A stretch of DNA of 64,000 nt, taken from the NCBI RefSeq assembly GCF_001813295.1, contig NZ_KV812036.1, positions 81,149-145,148 on the forward strand, given 5' to 3'. This document shows positions 30,330 through 42,027 of this stretch, in pieces. A program made the position numbers and the translations under genes. The first letter of the stretch is position 1, and every line of letters begins with the position of its first letter. The notes beneath the pieces are model-generated. The model did no database searches, was not told the origin of the DNA, and saw only the letters and a list, made by a program, of their open reading frames with translations. This stretch comes from Streptococcus sp. HMSC072G04 (GTDB lineage: Bacteria > Bacillota > Bacilli > Lactobacillales > Streptococcaceae).

Positions 30330-32783
30330 ATGACAAGACAGAAACGGAAATATGCCATTGTGGATCTGGAAGCGACCAGTGCTGGAAGCAATGCTAAGAT
30401 CATTCAGGTTGGGATTGTCATCATCGAAGATGGGAGGATTACGCAATCCTATGAGACGGATGTGAATCCCCATGAACGATTGGATGAGCATATCAAACAA
30501 TTGACTGGCCTGACAGATGCTCGCTTGAAAAAAGCACCAGAGTTTGCACAAGTGGCAAAAGAAATTTTTGAATTAATAGAAGATGCCGTCTTTGTGGCCC
30601 ATAATGTCAAATTTGATGCGAATTTATTAGCAGAAGCCCTCTTTTGGGAAGGATTTGAGCTAACGACTCCTCGGATTGATACGGTTGAATTGTCTCAAAT
30701 TTTCTATCCGACTTTAGAACGCTACAATTTAGGAGCGCTTGCGGCTGAACTGGAAATTGAGTTGCACCATGCTCACTCCGCTCTAGCGGATGCTATGGCA
30801 ACAGCCCAGCTGCTGTTGAAATTGAGAGAGAAAATTGCGAGCTTGCCAAGAGGATTGATCGAAAAACTTCTTTCGATGGCAGATTGTTTGATTTATGAAT
30901 CACGACTCTTAATAGAAGATGCGCTTGAAGACAGTAGCCTTTTTTTACCAGCTCATTTAGTAGAAGTTCATGGTCTCTATCTGCGAAAGCCACAGCAGTT
31001 TTTAGAAAGTCGGCATTTATCTGAACAGTTTGAACTCAATATGCAGCTGTTGGGAATGGAAGCTTATCCGGAACAAAGAGAATTTGTTGCCTATATCGAG
31101 GATAGTTTGCAACAGCCACTTCCGAGTTTTATTGAAGCGCCAACGGGTATTGGGAAGACCTACGCCTATCTATTAACGCTTTTGGCGAAAACTTCCAAGC
31201 GCATTCTTGTCAGTGTTCCCACTAAAATTCTTCAGGATCAAATTATGAAGAAGGAAGGAAAGACCATCCAAGATCTTTTCCAAATTCCCTTTCATAGTCT
31301 GAAAAGTCCCAAGGATTACATCCAACTTGATAAATTTTATGAGGCCTTACAGAGTGAGTCAGATAATGGGATGATTCGACGCTTTAAAATGCAACTGTTG
31401 GTTTGGCTGACAATGACAGAAACGGGAGAATTCAGTGAAATTGGCCAACTCTATCGTCATCTTCATTTTGTAGCTGACATTTGCCACGATGGCCAATTGT
31501 CGAAGCGTTCGCTTTTTTATCAGGAAGATTTTTGGCGTCTTGGCCAGGAAAAAGTGAAAACCAGCCGAGTAATTCTGACCAATCATGCCTATCTGTTAAC
31601 CCGTCTAGAAGATGATAAGAGTCTACTTCAAGAATCTGTTCTGGTAGTGGATGAAGCGCAAAAACTCTTCTTTGCTTTAGAGCAGTTTTCACAGAGAGAA
31701 GAAACCTTGCAATCTCTTCTTCTAGGCTTGCAACACGCCATCGAAGAGGAAAAAGATCTTCTGCAACGGCGTTTGCTGGAAAGTATTCAATTTGAATTAA
31801 ATGCATGCTCTAAGGAAGTTGTACAAGGAAAAACAGCGATCTTATCAGATCAAACAGTGGCAAAAATTCGACAGGATGTATCAGAATTAAAAAACGAATC
31901 TTTAGAGAATCTAAGGGAATTGTTTGATGAGCGATACCAGATTTTTTGGATGGACAAGGAAGTGGTCGAAAGCCACCAGATTCTTCGTCTCCATGGAGGA
32001 GTTGAGGACTTGCTATCCTTTAAGGAGTTTGTGCCTGAAGAAGTACCCGTGCTCTTTGTATCAGCGACGATCGCGATCAGTAAAAAGGTGCATTTACCTG
32101 CCCTTTTGGGATACCAAGAGCAGCAGATCTACCGGGTGCCAATAGCAGTCAAACAACACCAGGAATTGTTGGTGCCGATAGATTTTCCAGATGTCGTTTC
32201 TTTATCTTCCGTGGAGTATGCAGGAGAGATTTGTCAGCTCATCGATGAACTCCTTCCTCTAAGAAAACCAATTTTTCTTTTGTTTACCTCAAAAGAATTG
32301 TTACTGGAGACGTCAAACGCCTTGAAGTTTCCTCATTTGGCCCAGTATCGAAATGGCGATGCAGCTAATATTAAGCGACGATTTGACCGAGGAGAAAGCT
32401 CTATTTTATTGGGAACAGGAAGCTTCTGGGAGGGAGTCGATTTTTCCCAACAAAAAGAAGTGATTCAAATCATCACGCGCCTTCCTTTTGATAATCCTAA
32501 AGATTATATGGTTCAAAAGCTGAATACCCAACTCAGAGAACAGGGGAAAAATCCCTTTTATGACTATAGCCTTCCAGTCGCAATTTTAAGGCTCAAACAG
32601 GCTATTGGGAGAACCAGCCGTTTTCAAGACCAGGAATCGTTGGTCCTCTTATTGGATCAGCGAGTTGTGACCAAACGATATGGAAAACAAATTTTAGATG
32701 GTTTACAGCAAGTGTTGCCCCTTCATACGACAGTGAGAGAGCGGCTTGTTGAGCAAGCAGCGGCCTTTTTTGAAAGGAATTGA
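30330..32783 (+). CDS. dinG: DinG-type bifunctional 3'-5' exonuclease/helicase
   Basis: The 817-aa protein joins a DnaQ-like DEDDh exonuclease (residues 1-170; DLEAT, HNVKFD, HSALADA) to an XPD/DinG-like helicase (Walker A EAPTGIGKT near residue 272, DEAQ box near 446, C-terminal RTSRFQDQ). The four-Cys iron-sulfur cluster of Gram-negative DinG is not seen. The ATG at 30330 (MTRQKRKYAIVDLEAT) puts the exonuclease at the N-terminus as usual. An ATG at 30273 would lie upstream of the promoter. It heads an operon with yeiH-like, rodA and the DJ-1 gene. Confidence 0.9.
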   Translation: MTRQKRKYAIVDLEATSAGSNAKIIQVGIVIIEDGRITQSYETDVNPHERLDEHIKQLTGLTDARLKKAPEFAQVAKEIFELIEDAVFVAHNVKFDANLLAEALFWEGFELTTPRIDTVELSQIFYPTLERYNLGALAAELEIELHHAHSALADAMATAQLLLKLREKIASLPRGLIEKLLSMADCLIYESRLLIEDALEDSSLFLPAHLVEVHGLYLRKPQQFLESRHLSEQFELNMQLLGMEAYPEQREFVAYIEDSLQQPLPSFIEAPTGIGKTYAYLLTLLAKTSKRILVSVPTKILQDQIMKKEGKTIQDLFQIPFHSLKSPKDYIQLDKFYEALQSESDNGMIRRFKMQLLVWLTMTETGEFSEIGQLYRHLHFVADICHDGQLSKRSLFYQEDFWRLGQEKVKTSRVILTNHAYLLTRLEDDKSLLQESVLVVDEAQKLFFALEQFSQREETLQSLLLGLQHAIEEEKDLLQRRLLESIQFELNACSKEVVQGKTAILSDQTVAKIRQDVSELKNESLENLRELFDERYQIFWMDKEVVESHQILRLHGGVEDLLSFKEFVPEEVPVLFVSATIAISKKVHLPALLGYQEQQIYRVPIAVKQHQELLVPIDFPDVVSLSSVEYAGEICQLIDELLPLRKPIFLLFTSKELLLETSNALKFPHLAQYRNGDAANIKRRFDRGESSILLGTGSFWEGVDFSQQKEVIQIITRLPFDNPKDYMVQKLNTQLREQGKNPFYDYSLPVAILRLKQAIGRTSRFQDQESLVLLLDQRVVTKRYGKQILDGLQQVLPLHTTVRERLVEQAAAFFERN

Positions 32784-32787
32784 GAGA

Positions 32788-33768
32788 ATGAAAAATAAAG
32801 GATTTGGACTTGCAATTGCATTTGTACTGGCTCTTTGCGCCATGTTTTTGGGAACTTTCTTTCCCATCATTGGCTCCAGTGTCTTTGCTTTGATTTTAGG
32901 AATTGTCCTCAATGAATTAGTAGATTTGCCGGAGAATTCACGACCAGGACTGAACTGGTCCGGTAAGAAATTATTGCAGTATTCGATTATCTTCATGGGA
33001 TTTAGCTTGCCGATTGCGACGGTTGCCTCTACAGGCTTGTCTTCTTTGAAGATTAGTCTGCCAACGATAACAGTTGCCTTTCTTGCAGCGATGATCTTTG
33101 GGAAAGTCTTCCATCTGAAATCTCACCTACGGACCTTAATTGGATTTGGAACGGCTATTTGTGGTGGATCAGCTATCGCAGCAGCTGCTCCGATCATTGA
33201 AGCAGACGAAGAGGAAATTGCCTTATCTATGTCAACTATCTTCTTCTTCAACATTCTGGCTGTCTTTATCTTTCCAGTATTAGGGCATGTATGGCATATG
33301 TCTAATTTTCAATTTGGCCTCTGGTCAGGAACAGCTATTAACGATACGTCATCAGTTGTAGCAGCAGCGTTTTCTTATAGTAAGGCGGCGGGGGAAATGG
33401 CGACCATTGTTAAGTTGACACGCGCCCTGATGATTGTACCAGTTTGTTTGGGCTTGATCGGTTTAAAATGGTATCGGAGCAAGCAACAAGGAAGAAACAA
33501 AGGAATGTTAAAGAAAATTATTCCTTGGTTCATCATCTGGTTTATTGTGGCTTCTATTCTTTCATCTATCGGTTTGGTACCTAAAGTGGTTCTTCCTTAC
33601 CTAAAGGACCTTTCTCACCTCTTTATGGCCATGGCCTTGGTCGGAATCGGAAGCAAGGTTTCTTGGAAACAGTTCCGTGCAGCAGGAGCAGCCCCCCTTC
33701 TAGTAGGTTTGATTGCTTGGTTTTGTGTAGCAGGATCTAGCTTGATTCTACAAATGTTGTTCTATTAA
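32788..33768 (+). CDS. YeiH/UPF0324 family membrane protein
   Basis: The 326-aa protein has about ten hydrophobic helices and the family segments GFGTAICGGSAIAAAAP near residue 120 and SGTAINDTSSVVAAA near 185. The family contains putative sulfate or sulfonate exporters, but the function is unproven. The ATG at 32788, 4 nt after the dinG stop, is supported by AAGGAATTGAGAGA. Fourteen upstream in-frame codons overlap dinG and are ignored. Confidence 0.82.
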   Translation: MKNKGFGLAIAFVLALCAMFLGTFFPIIGSSVFALILGIVLNELVDLPENSRPGLNWSGKKLLQYSIIFMGFSLPIATVASTGLSSLKISLPTITVAFLAAMIFGKVFHLKSHLRTLIGFGTAICGGSAIAAAAPIIEADEEEIALSMSTIFFFNILAVFIFPVLGHVWHMSNFQFGLWSGTAINDTSSVVAAAFSYSKAAGEMATIVKLTRALMIVPVCLGLIGLKWYRSKQQGRNKGMLKKIIPWFIIWFIVASILSSIGLVPKVVLPYLKDLSHLFMAMALVGIGSKVSWKQFRAAGAAPLLVGLIAWFCVAGSSLILQMLFY

Positions 33769-33801
33769 TTGATTTGATGATTCTCACAGAAAGGAACGTG
33801 A

Positions 33802-35031
33802 ATGAAGAAACATCATTTTTGGACGATTCACCTGGATTATTCGATCATTGGGATTGTCTTCGCCCTTCTCATGATTGGGATTTTATCTGTTTATGTAGCA
33901 GTTTCTCATGACTATCCCCAAATGGTGTGGCCTTTTTTAGGGCAGCAATTAGCCTGGATTGGTGTGGGATGTGTCATTTGCCTGATTGTGACGATTTTTA
34001 GCACGAAATTTCTTTGGAAAATCACTCCCTTTCTTTACCTGCTTGGCCTGGCCTTGATGGTTCTTCCCCTTGTTTTTTATAATCCCAACTTGGTAGCTTC
34101 AACAGGAGCTAAAAACTGGGTGGCTTATGGGAACATCACCTTGTTTCAGCCCTCAGAATTTATGAAGATCCCCTTCATCCTGATGCTGTCACGCTCTATT
34201 GTCCGATTTTTGCAAAGAAATAAGGGGCGTGAGCGATTATTACGACAAGATTGGTTTTTGATTCTAGAGTTGACCATCTATACGATTCCGGTCTTTGCCT
34301 TATTGGCTCTCCAGCAGGACTTGGGAACGGCCTTAGTATTCTTGGCCATCTTTGCGGGCTTAGTGCTCGTTTCAGGAGTTTCCTGGAAAATTATCTTGCC
34401 GGTCATCTTGCTTCTAGCAGGTGGGCTAGCAGGCTTTCTCTTCCTCTTTCTTTCAGAAGGGGGACGGGCTTTTCTGCACCAACAATTAGGGATGCCAACC
34501 TATCAGATGAACCGTATTTTAGCCTGGTTAAATCCTTTTGACTATGCACAAACCACCACCTACCAGCAGGCGCAAGGACAGCTAGCCATTGCAAGTGGTG
34601 GCCTCTTTGGGCAAGGCTTTAATGTCTCCAATTTATTGGTTCCCGTACGGGAAAGCGATATGATTTTTACGGTCGTAGCAGAAGACTTTGGATTTGTTGG
34701 AGCTCTTGTGCTGTTGATTTTATATGTGTCCCTGATTTACCGCATTTTAAAAATTACCCTCCAGTCCAATAACCAATTTTATACCTATATTTCCATTGGA
34801 TTTATTATGATGCTGGTTTTTCACATTTTTGAAAATATCGGAGCAGTAACGGGTCTTCTCCCTTTGACGGGGATTCCCCTCCCCTTTATCTCACAAGGTG
34901 GGTCCTCTATTATTAGTAATCTGATTGGTATTGGTCTGGTCCTCTCAATATATAATCATAGTAGCAAAAAGAAAGAGCCAGAAGAAGTGCCTCCAATCCG
35001 TAAAAAAGTAGTTCTTAAAAAGGCGCAATAG
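33802..35031 (+). CDS. rodA: RodA, elongation SEDS glycosyltransferase
   Basis: The 409-aa SEDS protein has about ten helices with QPSEFMKIPFILMLSR, LQQDLGTALVF, ASGGLFGQGF and GIPLPFISQGGSS. It polymerises peripheral peptidoglycan with PBP2b in ovoid streptococci. RodA identity is taken from the gyrB-ezrA neighbourhood and the presence of a separate FtsW at 10359. AAGGAACG precedes the ATG. Third gene of the dinG operon, 33 nt after the yeiH-like gene. Confidence 0.9.
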   Translation: MKKHHFWTIHLDYSIIGIVFALLMIGILSVYVAVSHDYPQMVWPFLGQQLAWIGVGCVICLIVTIFSTKFLWKITPFLYLLGLALMVLPLVFYNPNLVASTGAKNWVAYGNITLFQPSEFMKIPFILMLSRSIVRFLQRNKGRERLLRQDWFLILELTIYTIPVFALLALQQDLGTALVFLAIFAGLVLVSGVSWKIILPVILLLAGGLAGFLFLFLSEGGRAFLHQQLGMPTYQMNRILAWLNPFDYAQTTTYQQAQGQLAIASGGLFGQGFNVSNLLVPVRESDMIFTVVAEDFGFVGALVLLILYVSLIYRILKITLQSNNQFYTYISIGFIMMLVFHIFENIGAVTGLLPLTGIPLPFISQGGSSIISNLIGIGLVLSIYNHSSKKKEPEEVPPIRKKVVLKKAQ

Positions 35032-35050
35032 ATAGAAAGAAGGAATGAAA

Positions 35051-35602
35051 ATGAAAAAAGTAGCAACGATTTTAGCAAACGGTTTTGAAGAAATTGAAGC
35101 CTTGACCATTGTCGATGTTTTGAGACGGGCTGGGATCGACTGTGACCTCGTTGGGATGGAAGAAACGGTCACAGGTTCTCACCAGATCACAGTGGAAGTC
35201 GACCGCCTCTGGAATGGGGACTTGTCAGATTATGATGGAATCTTCTTACCAGGTGGGATGCCAGGAGCTGCGAATTTGCGGGATAATCCGGAATTGATTG
35301 CAGCTCTCCAAGAAGAAAGTAGAAAAGGAAAAATCATTTCTGCGATTTGTGCAGCACCAATTGTCTTGGCACGTGCCGGCCTCTTAAAAGATAAACACTA
35401 TACGTGTTACGATGGTTTTGAAGAGGAGATTCAAGATGGGCACTATCAGAAAGAAACAGTGGTGAAAGACGGGAATCTCTTGACCAGTCGTGGTCCTTCA
35501 ACTGCGCTTGCCTTAGCCTATGCCTTGGTAGAACAATTTGGAGGAGATGCCCAAAGTCTTCGTCAAGGAATGCTCTATCAAGATGTCTTTGGAGATGCTT
35601 AA
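35051..35602 (+). CDS. DJ-1/ThiJ/PfpI family protein
   Basis: The 183-aa flavodoxin-like protein has the nucleophile elbow SAICAAPIVLA (Cys near residue 103) and the conserved Glu in NGFEEIEAL (near residue 15). The family has protective deglycase or chaperone roles; the activity here is not proven. The ATG at 35051 has AAGGA at proper spacing, while an ATG at 35045 is too close to it. It ends the dinG-rodA operon. Confidence 0.88.
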   Translation: MKKVATILANGFEEIEALTIVDVLRRAGIDCDLVGMEETVTGSHQITVEVDRLWNGDLSDYDGIFLPGGMPGAANLRDNPELIAALQEESRKGKIISAICAAPIVLARAGLLKDKHYTCYDGFEEEIQDGHYQKETVVKDGNLLTSRGPSTALALAYALVEQFGGDAQSLRQGMLYQDVFGDA

Positions 35603-35699
35603 AAGAGCTCTTTTGGACACCATTTTTTCTGCTGAAAGATCACATTCTATGACGGGAAATGACTTCTCTATGATTTAAAATGAAATGACCGTAAAAAAT

Positions 35700-35740
35700 G
35701 GCTAAAATCCCCCCTAAATGAGGGTTTTAGCTTATTTTTT
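35700..35740 (+). terminator. Terminator of the dinG-rodA operon
   Basis: GCTAAAATCCC / GGGTTTTAGC stem with a 10-nt loop followed by TTATTTTTTTT, directly upstream of the next promoter. The stretch 35603-35699 shows nothing definite. Confidence 0.85.
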
Positions 35741-35751
35741 TTGTCCATTTG

Positions 35752-35760
35752 TGGTATAAT
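35752..35760 (+). promoter_or_regulatory. Leaderless-type promoter of the HAD-gyrB unit
   Basis: TGGTATAAT with TATAAT at 35755-35760, then ATTGACT and the ATG at 35768. +1 is expected at or beside the A of the ATG, and there is no ribosome site. Confidence 0.7.
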
Positions 35761-35767
35761 ATTGACT

Positions 35768-36331
35768 ATGAATTATCATGATTTTATATGGGATCTTGGT
35801 GGGACGCTATTGGATAATTACGAAACGTCCACAAATGCCTTTGTAGCGACATTGAAGGACTTTCACATCCAAGCCGATCATGATTCTGTTTATGCAGCAT
35901 TAAAAATCTCAACACAGGATGCAATTCAAACCTTTGCACCTCATATTTCCAATTTTCGTACGGAATACAAGAAAAAAGAAGCCTTGGGCTTGCAAGAGCC
36001 GGTCTTATTTGAGGGAGCAAAAGAGTTACTAGAAGAGATCCAAGCACATGGAGGACGCCATTTTTTGGTATCTCATCGGGATCGCCAAGTTTTGACCCTT
36101 CTTGATCAGACAGGCATTGCACCCTACTTTACGGAGATTGTAACAGCAGACGAGGGCTTTCCTCGAAAACCAGACCCAGCCTCTATGCTTTATTTGAAGG
36201 AAAAATATGGCATTCAAGACGGTCTGGTCATCGGAGATCGTCCGATCGATATAGAAGCTGGGAAGGCTGCAGGGCTTTCAACCTATTTATTTGATACTAT
36301 GCCCCACTTACACCAGTTTATATTTGAATAG
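35768..36331 (+). CDS. HAD-family hydrolase with variant motif I
   Basis: The 187-aa HAD-IA protein has motif I as WDLGGTLLDN (residues 8-17), motif II in LVSHRD (near 98) and motif III/IV in FPRKPDP and GDRPIDI. The second Asp of the usual DxDGT is Gly. The ATG at 35768 (MNYHDFIW) is chosen because it lies just downstream of a TATAAT; an upstream in-frame codon lies before the promoter. gyrB starts 12 nt after its stop, so both are probably on one mRNA. Confidence 0.85.
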   Translation: MNYHDFIWDLGGTLLDNYETSTNAFVATLKDFHIQADHDSVYAALKISTQDAIQTFAPHISNFRTEYKKKEALGLQEPVLFEGAKELLEEIQAHGGRHFLVSHRDRQVLTLLDQTGIAPYFTEIVTADEGFPRKPDPASMLYLKEKYGIQDGLVIGDRPIDIEAGKAAGLSTYLFDTMPHLHQFIFE

Positions 36332-38293
<1,962 letters not shown>

Positions 38294-38328
38294 AATTCAC
38301 CGAACGCTTCCCATTAATGGATATTTTA

Positions 38329-38337
38329 TGGTATAAT
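38329..38337 (+). promoter_or_regulatory. Extended -10 of the ezrA promoter
   Basis: TGGTATAAT at 38329-38337, about 43 nt before the ezrA ATG, which has a GAAGGAG ribosome site. No clear terminator separates gyrB from ezrA. Confidence 0.65.
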
Positions 38338-38379
38338 TACTAGGATTACGTTCAAGTAATACGATGAAGGAGTTTTTAT

Positions 38380-40104
38380 ATGTCTAGTGGACTAATTGTT
38401 CTCATCTTTATTGTCGCCCTTATCTTGATTGTAGGATATGTGGTTGCAGTCATTTTGAGAAAACGAAATGAAGCCTTACTGGCAGCACTGGAAGAACGAA
38501 AAGAAAAGTTATACAACCTTCCGGTCAACGATGAAGTAGAGGCCGTAAAAAACATGCATTTGATTGGTCAAAGTCAAATTGCATTTCGTGAATGGAATCA
38601 AAAATGGGTAGATTTATCCTTAAATTCATTTGCTGATATAGAAAACAATCTGTTTGAAGCGGAAGGCTATAACAATTCTTTCCGTTTCATGAAGGCTAAA
38701 CAAGCCATTGACAATATCGAAAGTCAGATCCAATTGATCGACGAAGATATCAAGGCGATTCGCAAAGCCCTTTCTGATCTGGAAGAGCAGGAACAAAAGA
38801 ATAGCGGACGTGTGGTTCATGCCTTGGATATGTTTGAAGAACTTCAAAAAGAAGTCACTTCAGACCCAGATCGTTATGGCAGTGCGCTTCCTGAAATTGA
38901 AAAACAAATTGGAAATATTCAATCTGAGTTTTCACAATTTGTAACCTTGAATTCTTCAGGTGACCCTGTTGAAGCGGCTGAAATCCTTGATACAGCTGAA
39001 AATCATATTGTAGCCTTAAAACAAATTGTTGAGCGTGTGCCAGAAATTGTCACTGCTCTTCAAGAAAAACTTCCTGATCAATTAGAGGATTTGGAAAGTG
39101 GCTACCGCAAGCTTTTGGAATCTGGATACCACTTCACTGAAACAGATATTGAATCTCGTTTCCAACAGTTGCATGCTTCCTTGAAGAACAATATGGCAAA
39201 TGTATCCGCACTTGAATTGGACAATGCCATTTACGAAAATGAACAAATTCAAGAAGAAATCGATGCCTTGTATCACATCTTTACCCGTGAAATTGAATCA
39301 CAAAAAGTTGTGAAGAAGTTAGTGAAACAACTGCCTGGCTATTTGAAACATGCCAAAGATAACAATAGCAAGCTTGCGGCAGAAGTGGAACGTCTCGGTA
39401 AAACATTCGTCTTGAATGAAAGCTTCAGTCAACAGTTAAAAGAATTGGAAGCTGAGCTATCTTCACAAGAAAATGTGGTAGAAGATGCTTTGAAAGATTC
39501 ATCTGAAACACAAAAGGCCTATTCTATCGTAGAAGAAGAGTTAGAAGCTATCGAAGCTCGCTTGAAAGAAATCGAAGATGAGCAAATTGGCTTAAGTGAT
39601 TCCCTTTCAAAAATTGAAAAAGACGATGCCAATGCTCGCCAAAAAGTCAACATCTATGCCAATCGTTTGCATGCCATTAAACGCTATATGGACAAACGGA
39701 ACTTGCCAGGAATTCCTCAAGAATTCTTAGAAATTTTCTTCACTGCAAGTAACAATACAGAAGCTTTGATGGATGAGTTGGAAGGGGATAAAATCAACAT
39801 CGAATCAACCAATCGTTTGTTGGAAATCTTGACCAATGATATGAATGAATTGGAAGAAGCGGCGTATCGAATTGTTCAAAATGCGACATTGACAGAACAA
39901 TTGTTGCAATACTCGAACCGTTACCGTTCATTTGATGATCATGTACAGGCAGCCTTTGATGAGTCCCTTTATATTTTCGAAAGAGAATATGACTATGCGG
40001 CTTCCTTCAAAGTCATCTCAGATGCTTTGGAAATGGTAGAAGCTGGTGTAACTGATCGCTTTGTTACTTCATATGAAAAAACCCGGGAGCAAATTCGCTT
40101 CTAA
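38380..40104 (+). CDS. ezrA: EzrA, septation ring regulator
   Basis: The 574-aa protein has one N-terminal membrane helix (about residues 4-26) and a long cytoplasmic region of heptad-rich helices to the end, as in EzrA. EzrA binds FtsZ, tunes Z-ring dynamics and is central to division and peripheral growth in streptococci. A gyrB-ezrA pairing is conserved. Length matches the family. Confidence 0.95.
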   Translation: MSSGLIVLIFIVALILIVGYVVAVILRKRNEALLAALEERKEKLYNLPVNDEVEAVKNMHLIGQSQIAFREWNQKWVDLSLNSFADIENNLFEAEGYNNSFRFMKAKQAIDNIESQIQLIDEDIKAIRKALSDLEEQEQKNSGRVVHALDMFEELQKEVTSDPDRYGSALPEIEKQIGNIQSEFSQFVTLNSSGDPVEAAEILDTAENHIVALKQIVERVPEIVTALQEKLPDQLEDLESGYRKLLESGYHFTETDIESRFQQLHASLKNNMANVSALELDNAIYENEQIQEEIDALYHIFTREIESQKVVKKLVKQLPGYLKHAKDNNSKLAAEVERLGKTFVLNESFSQQLKELEAELSSQENVVEDALKDSSETQKAYSIVEEELEAIEARLKEIEDEQIGLSDSLSKIEKDDANARQKVNIYANRLHAIKRYMDKRNLPGIPQEFLEIFFTASNNTEALMDELEGDKINIESTNRLLEILTNDMNELEEAAYRIVQNATLTEQLLQYSNRYRSFDDHVQAAFDESLYIFEREYDYAASFKVISDALEMVEAGVTDRFVTSYEKTREQIRF

Positions 40105-40110
40105 TAATAG

Positions 40111-40140
40111 AAAAATGACCTTTTAGGAGGTCATTTTTTT
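40111..40140 (+). terminator. ezrA terminator
   Basis: AAAATGACCT / AGGTCATTTT stem with a TTTAGG loop and T7. Confidence 0.88.
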
Positions 40141-40162
40141 ATCTTCAAATGGTCATTGAAAC

Positions 40163-40191
40163 TTGAAATTTAAACCCTATTTTTGTATATT
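40163..40191 (+). promoter_or_regulatory. serB promoter
   Basis: TTGAAA at 40163-40168, 17-bp spacer, TATATT at 40186-40191, 25 nt before the serB ATG. Confidence 0.7.
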
Positions 40192-40216
40192 AAGGGAGAA
40201 ATAAGAAAGGAAAGCG

Positions 40217-40885
40217 ATGAAAGAAGTAACAGGTCTCCTCGTTATGGATATGGATGGAACCTTGATAAGACAGGAAGGGATTGATCTACTAGCTCAAGAA
40301 GCTGGCGTGGGAGAAAAAGTGGCAGAGATTACAGCCCAAGCAATGAATGGGGAGCTGGATTTTGCAACATCTTTAGAGGCGCGTGTTGCTATATTGAAGG
40401 GATTAGAGACCTCTATCTTTCCGAAAATTTTGGAGCAGATGGAAGTCACGCCGGGTGCTGAAACATTGATCACGGAACTGCATCAAAGAGGTTACAAGGT
40501 TGGTCTTGTTTCCGGGGGATTTCATGAAGTCATCGACCCTATCGCGAGGTCTTTAGGAATTGATCTGGTCCTTGCCAATCGTTTGCGGACTTCTGATGGC
40601 CGTCTGACAGGGGAAGTCCTCGGTGGGATAATCACTCCTGAAAGGAAAAAAGAGGCACTTTTAACCTGGGCGAAAGAAAATCATGTCTCACAAAGTCAGA
40701 CGATTGCGATGGGTGATGGTGCTAATGACCTTCCGATGATTGAAACAGCCGGTATCGGGATTGCCTTTATGGCCAAGCCAATCGTCGCTGAGCGAGCCCC
40801 ATATCGTATCGAGAAGAGGGATTTAAGCCTTGTTCTTGAAATTCTAGACCAGCATAGAAAGGAAACGGCATGCATATCCTACTAG
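40217..40885 (+). CDS. serB: Phosphoserine phosphatase
   Basis: The 222-aa HAD enzyme completes serine synthesis. Motif I MDMDGTLI lies at residues 10-17, motif II VSGGFHE near 98 and motif IV GDGANDLPM near 168. It lacks the N-terminal ACT-like domain of longer SerB forms, as in streptococci. AAGGAAAG precedes the ATG. It overlaps the glycerate kinase gene by 16 bp, so both are one operon. Confidence 0.92.
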   Translation: MKEVTGLLVMDMDGTLIRQEGIDLLAQEAGVGEKVAEITAQAMNGELDFATSLEARVAILKGLETSIFPKILEQMEVTPGAETLITELHQRGYKVGLVSGGFHEVIDPIARSLGIDLVLANRLRTSDGRLTGEVLGGIITPERKKEALLTWAKENHVSQSQTIAMGDGANDLPMIETAGIGIAFMAKPIVAERAPYRIEKRDLSLVLEILDQHRKETACISY

Positions 40886-41985
40886 CACCGGATTCTTTTA
40901 AAGAATCCTTATCTGCCAAACAAGTAGCTGAAGCTTTGAAAAAAGGATTTCAAGAGGCTCTACCAGATGCAACTTTTGACCTCCTTCCTATTGGGGATGG
41001 TGGCGAAGGCACCATAGAAACTCTAGCTGGAGTTCTGGATGTAACGGAGTACCAAACTCAAGTAACCGGACCATTTGGACAGCCTGTTTCAATGTCTTAC
41101 TACCAAAAAGATGAGATGGCTTTTTTTGAAATGGCCTCACTTGTCGGTTTAGGCTCCATTCCAGCTGGAAAACGAAATCCTCTTGAACTAGAAACACGAG
41201 GAATTGGTGAACTTATTTTGCAATTGGTTGACCAAGGGGTTAAAACGATCTGTGTGGGAATTGGCGGTTCTGCAACGAATGATGGTGGGATTGGGATGGC
41301 AGCTGGATTAGGGGTAGCCTTCTATGATGATCAAGGCCATCTGCTTCGTCCTGTAGGGGCTTCGCTCGGTCGTGTGGCTAGAATAGATACCAGTGCGGTT
41401 CCAAAGGCTTTAGAAGACATCGAGCTCCAAGTCTTAACGGATGTAACCAATCCTCTCTGTGGCAGTCAAGGAGCGACCTATATCTTTGGTGGGCAAAAGG
41501 GATTGAATCCCCTTCTGTTTCCAGCTGTTGATCAGGCTATGCAGGATTTTTACCAGCTTGCTGATGCACGAATATTGTCCATGCCTGGCGCCGGAGCTGG
41601 AGGTGGCATGGCTGCTGGCTTGGTTGCTTTTGCGGGAGGTCAGATTTCCTCAGGAATTGAAAAAAGCCTCGATTTGATCGACTTTGATCACAAAGTACAT
41701 AAAGCTGATCTGGTCGTCGTTGGGGAAGGTAGGATGGATCTCCAATCCCTTTCTGGGAAGGCACCTGTCGGGGTGGCCAAACGAACACCAGAGAAGATCC
41801 CAGTGATAGCTATTTGTGGTAGCTTAGCGGAGGATTTGCCAGCTTTTCCTAGTCATCACATTGAAGCTGCCTTCTCTATCGTACCTGGTCCTTGTGAGGT
41901 AGCAGATGCACTCGCTCACGCTGAAAGGAATCTGATTTCCTGTGCTCGAAATATTGGGAACCTTTTAAAAATAAAAGCAAACTAA
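40870..41985 (+). CDS. glxK: Glycerate kinase, class II (GlxK/GarK family)
   Basis: The 371-aa enzyme phosphorylates glycerate. It shows LAPDSFKESLSA near the N-terminus, GDGGEGT (near residue 42), GIGGSATNDGGIGMAAGLG (near 135) and GAGAGGGMAAGLVAF (near 240). The order and length are normal. Its start lies inside serB behind GAAAGGAAA, implying translational coupling. The link to serine/glycerate metabolism fits with serB. Confidence 0.92.
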   Translation: MHILLAPDSFKESLSAKQVAEALKKGFQEALPDATFDLLPIGDGGEGTIETLAGVLDVTEYQTQVTGPFGQPVSMSYYQKDEMAFFEMASLVGLGSIPAGKRNPLELETRGIGELILQLVDQGVKTICVGIGGSATNDGGIGMAAGLGVAFYDDQGHLLRPVGASLGRVARIDTSAVPKALEDIELQVLTDVTNPLCGSQGATYIFGGQKGLNPLLFPAVDQAMQDFYQLADARILSMPGAGAGGGMAAGLVAFAGGQISSGIEKSLDLIDFDHKVHKADLVVVGEGRMDLQSLSGKAPVGVAKRTPEKIPVIAICGSLAEDLPAFPSHHIEAAFSIVPGPCEVADALAHAERNLISCARNIGNLLKIKAN

Positions 41986-42026
41986 AAAACCAATGGAAAA
42001 GGGATGTTCCCTTCCATTGGTTTTTC
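41984..42026. terminator. Bidirectional terminator between glxK and the yueI-type gene
   Basis: Long stem AAAAACCAATGGAA / TTCCATTGGTTTTT with an internal GGGA/TCCC pairing. A and T tracts on both sides suit both directions. Confidence 0.9.
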
Positions 42027-42027
42027 T

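Noticed and set aside
33802-35031. Second FtsW-like gene as a possible duplication of ftsW
   Set aside because: The two SEDS proteins are only distantly similar and each lies in its usual streptococcal neighbourhood, so they are FtsW and RodA rather than recent paralogues.
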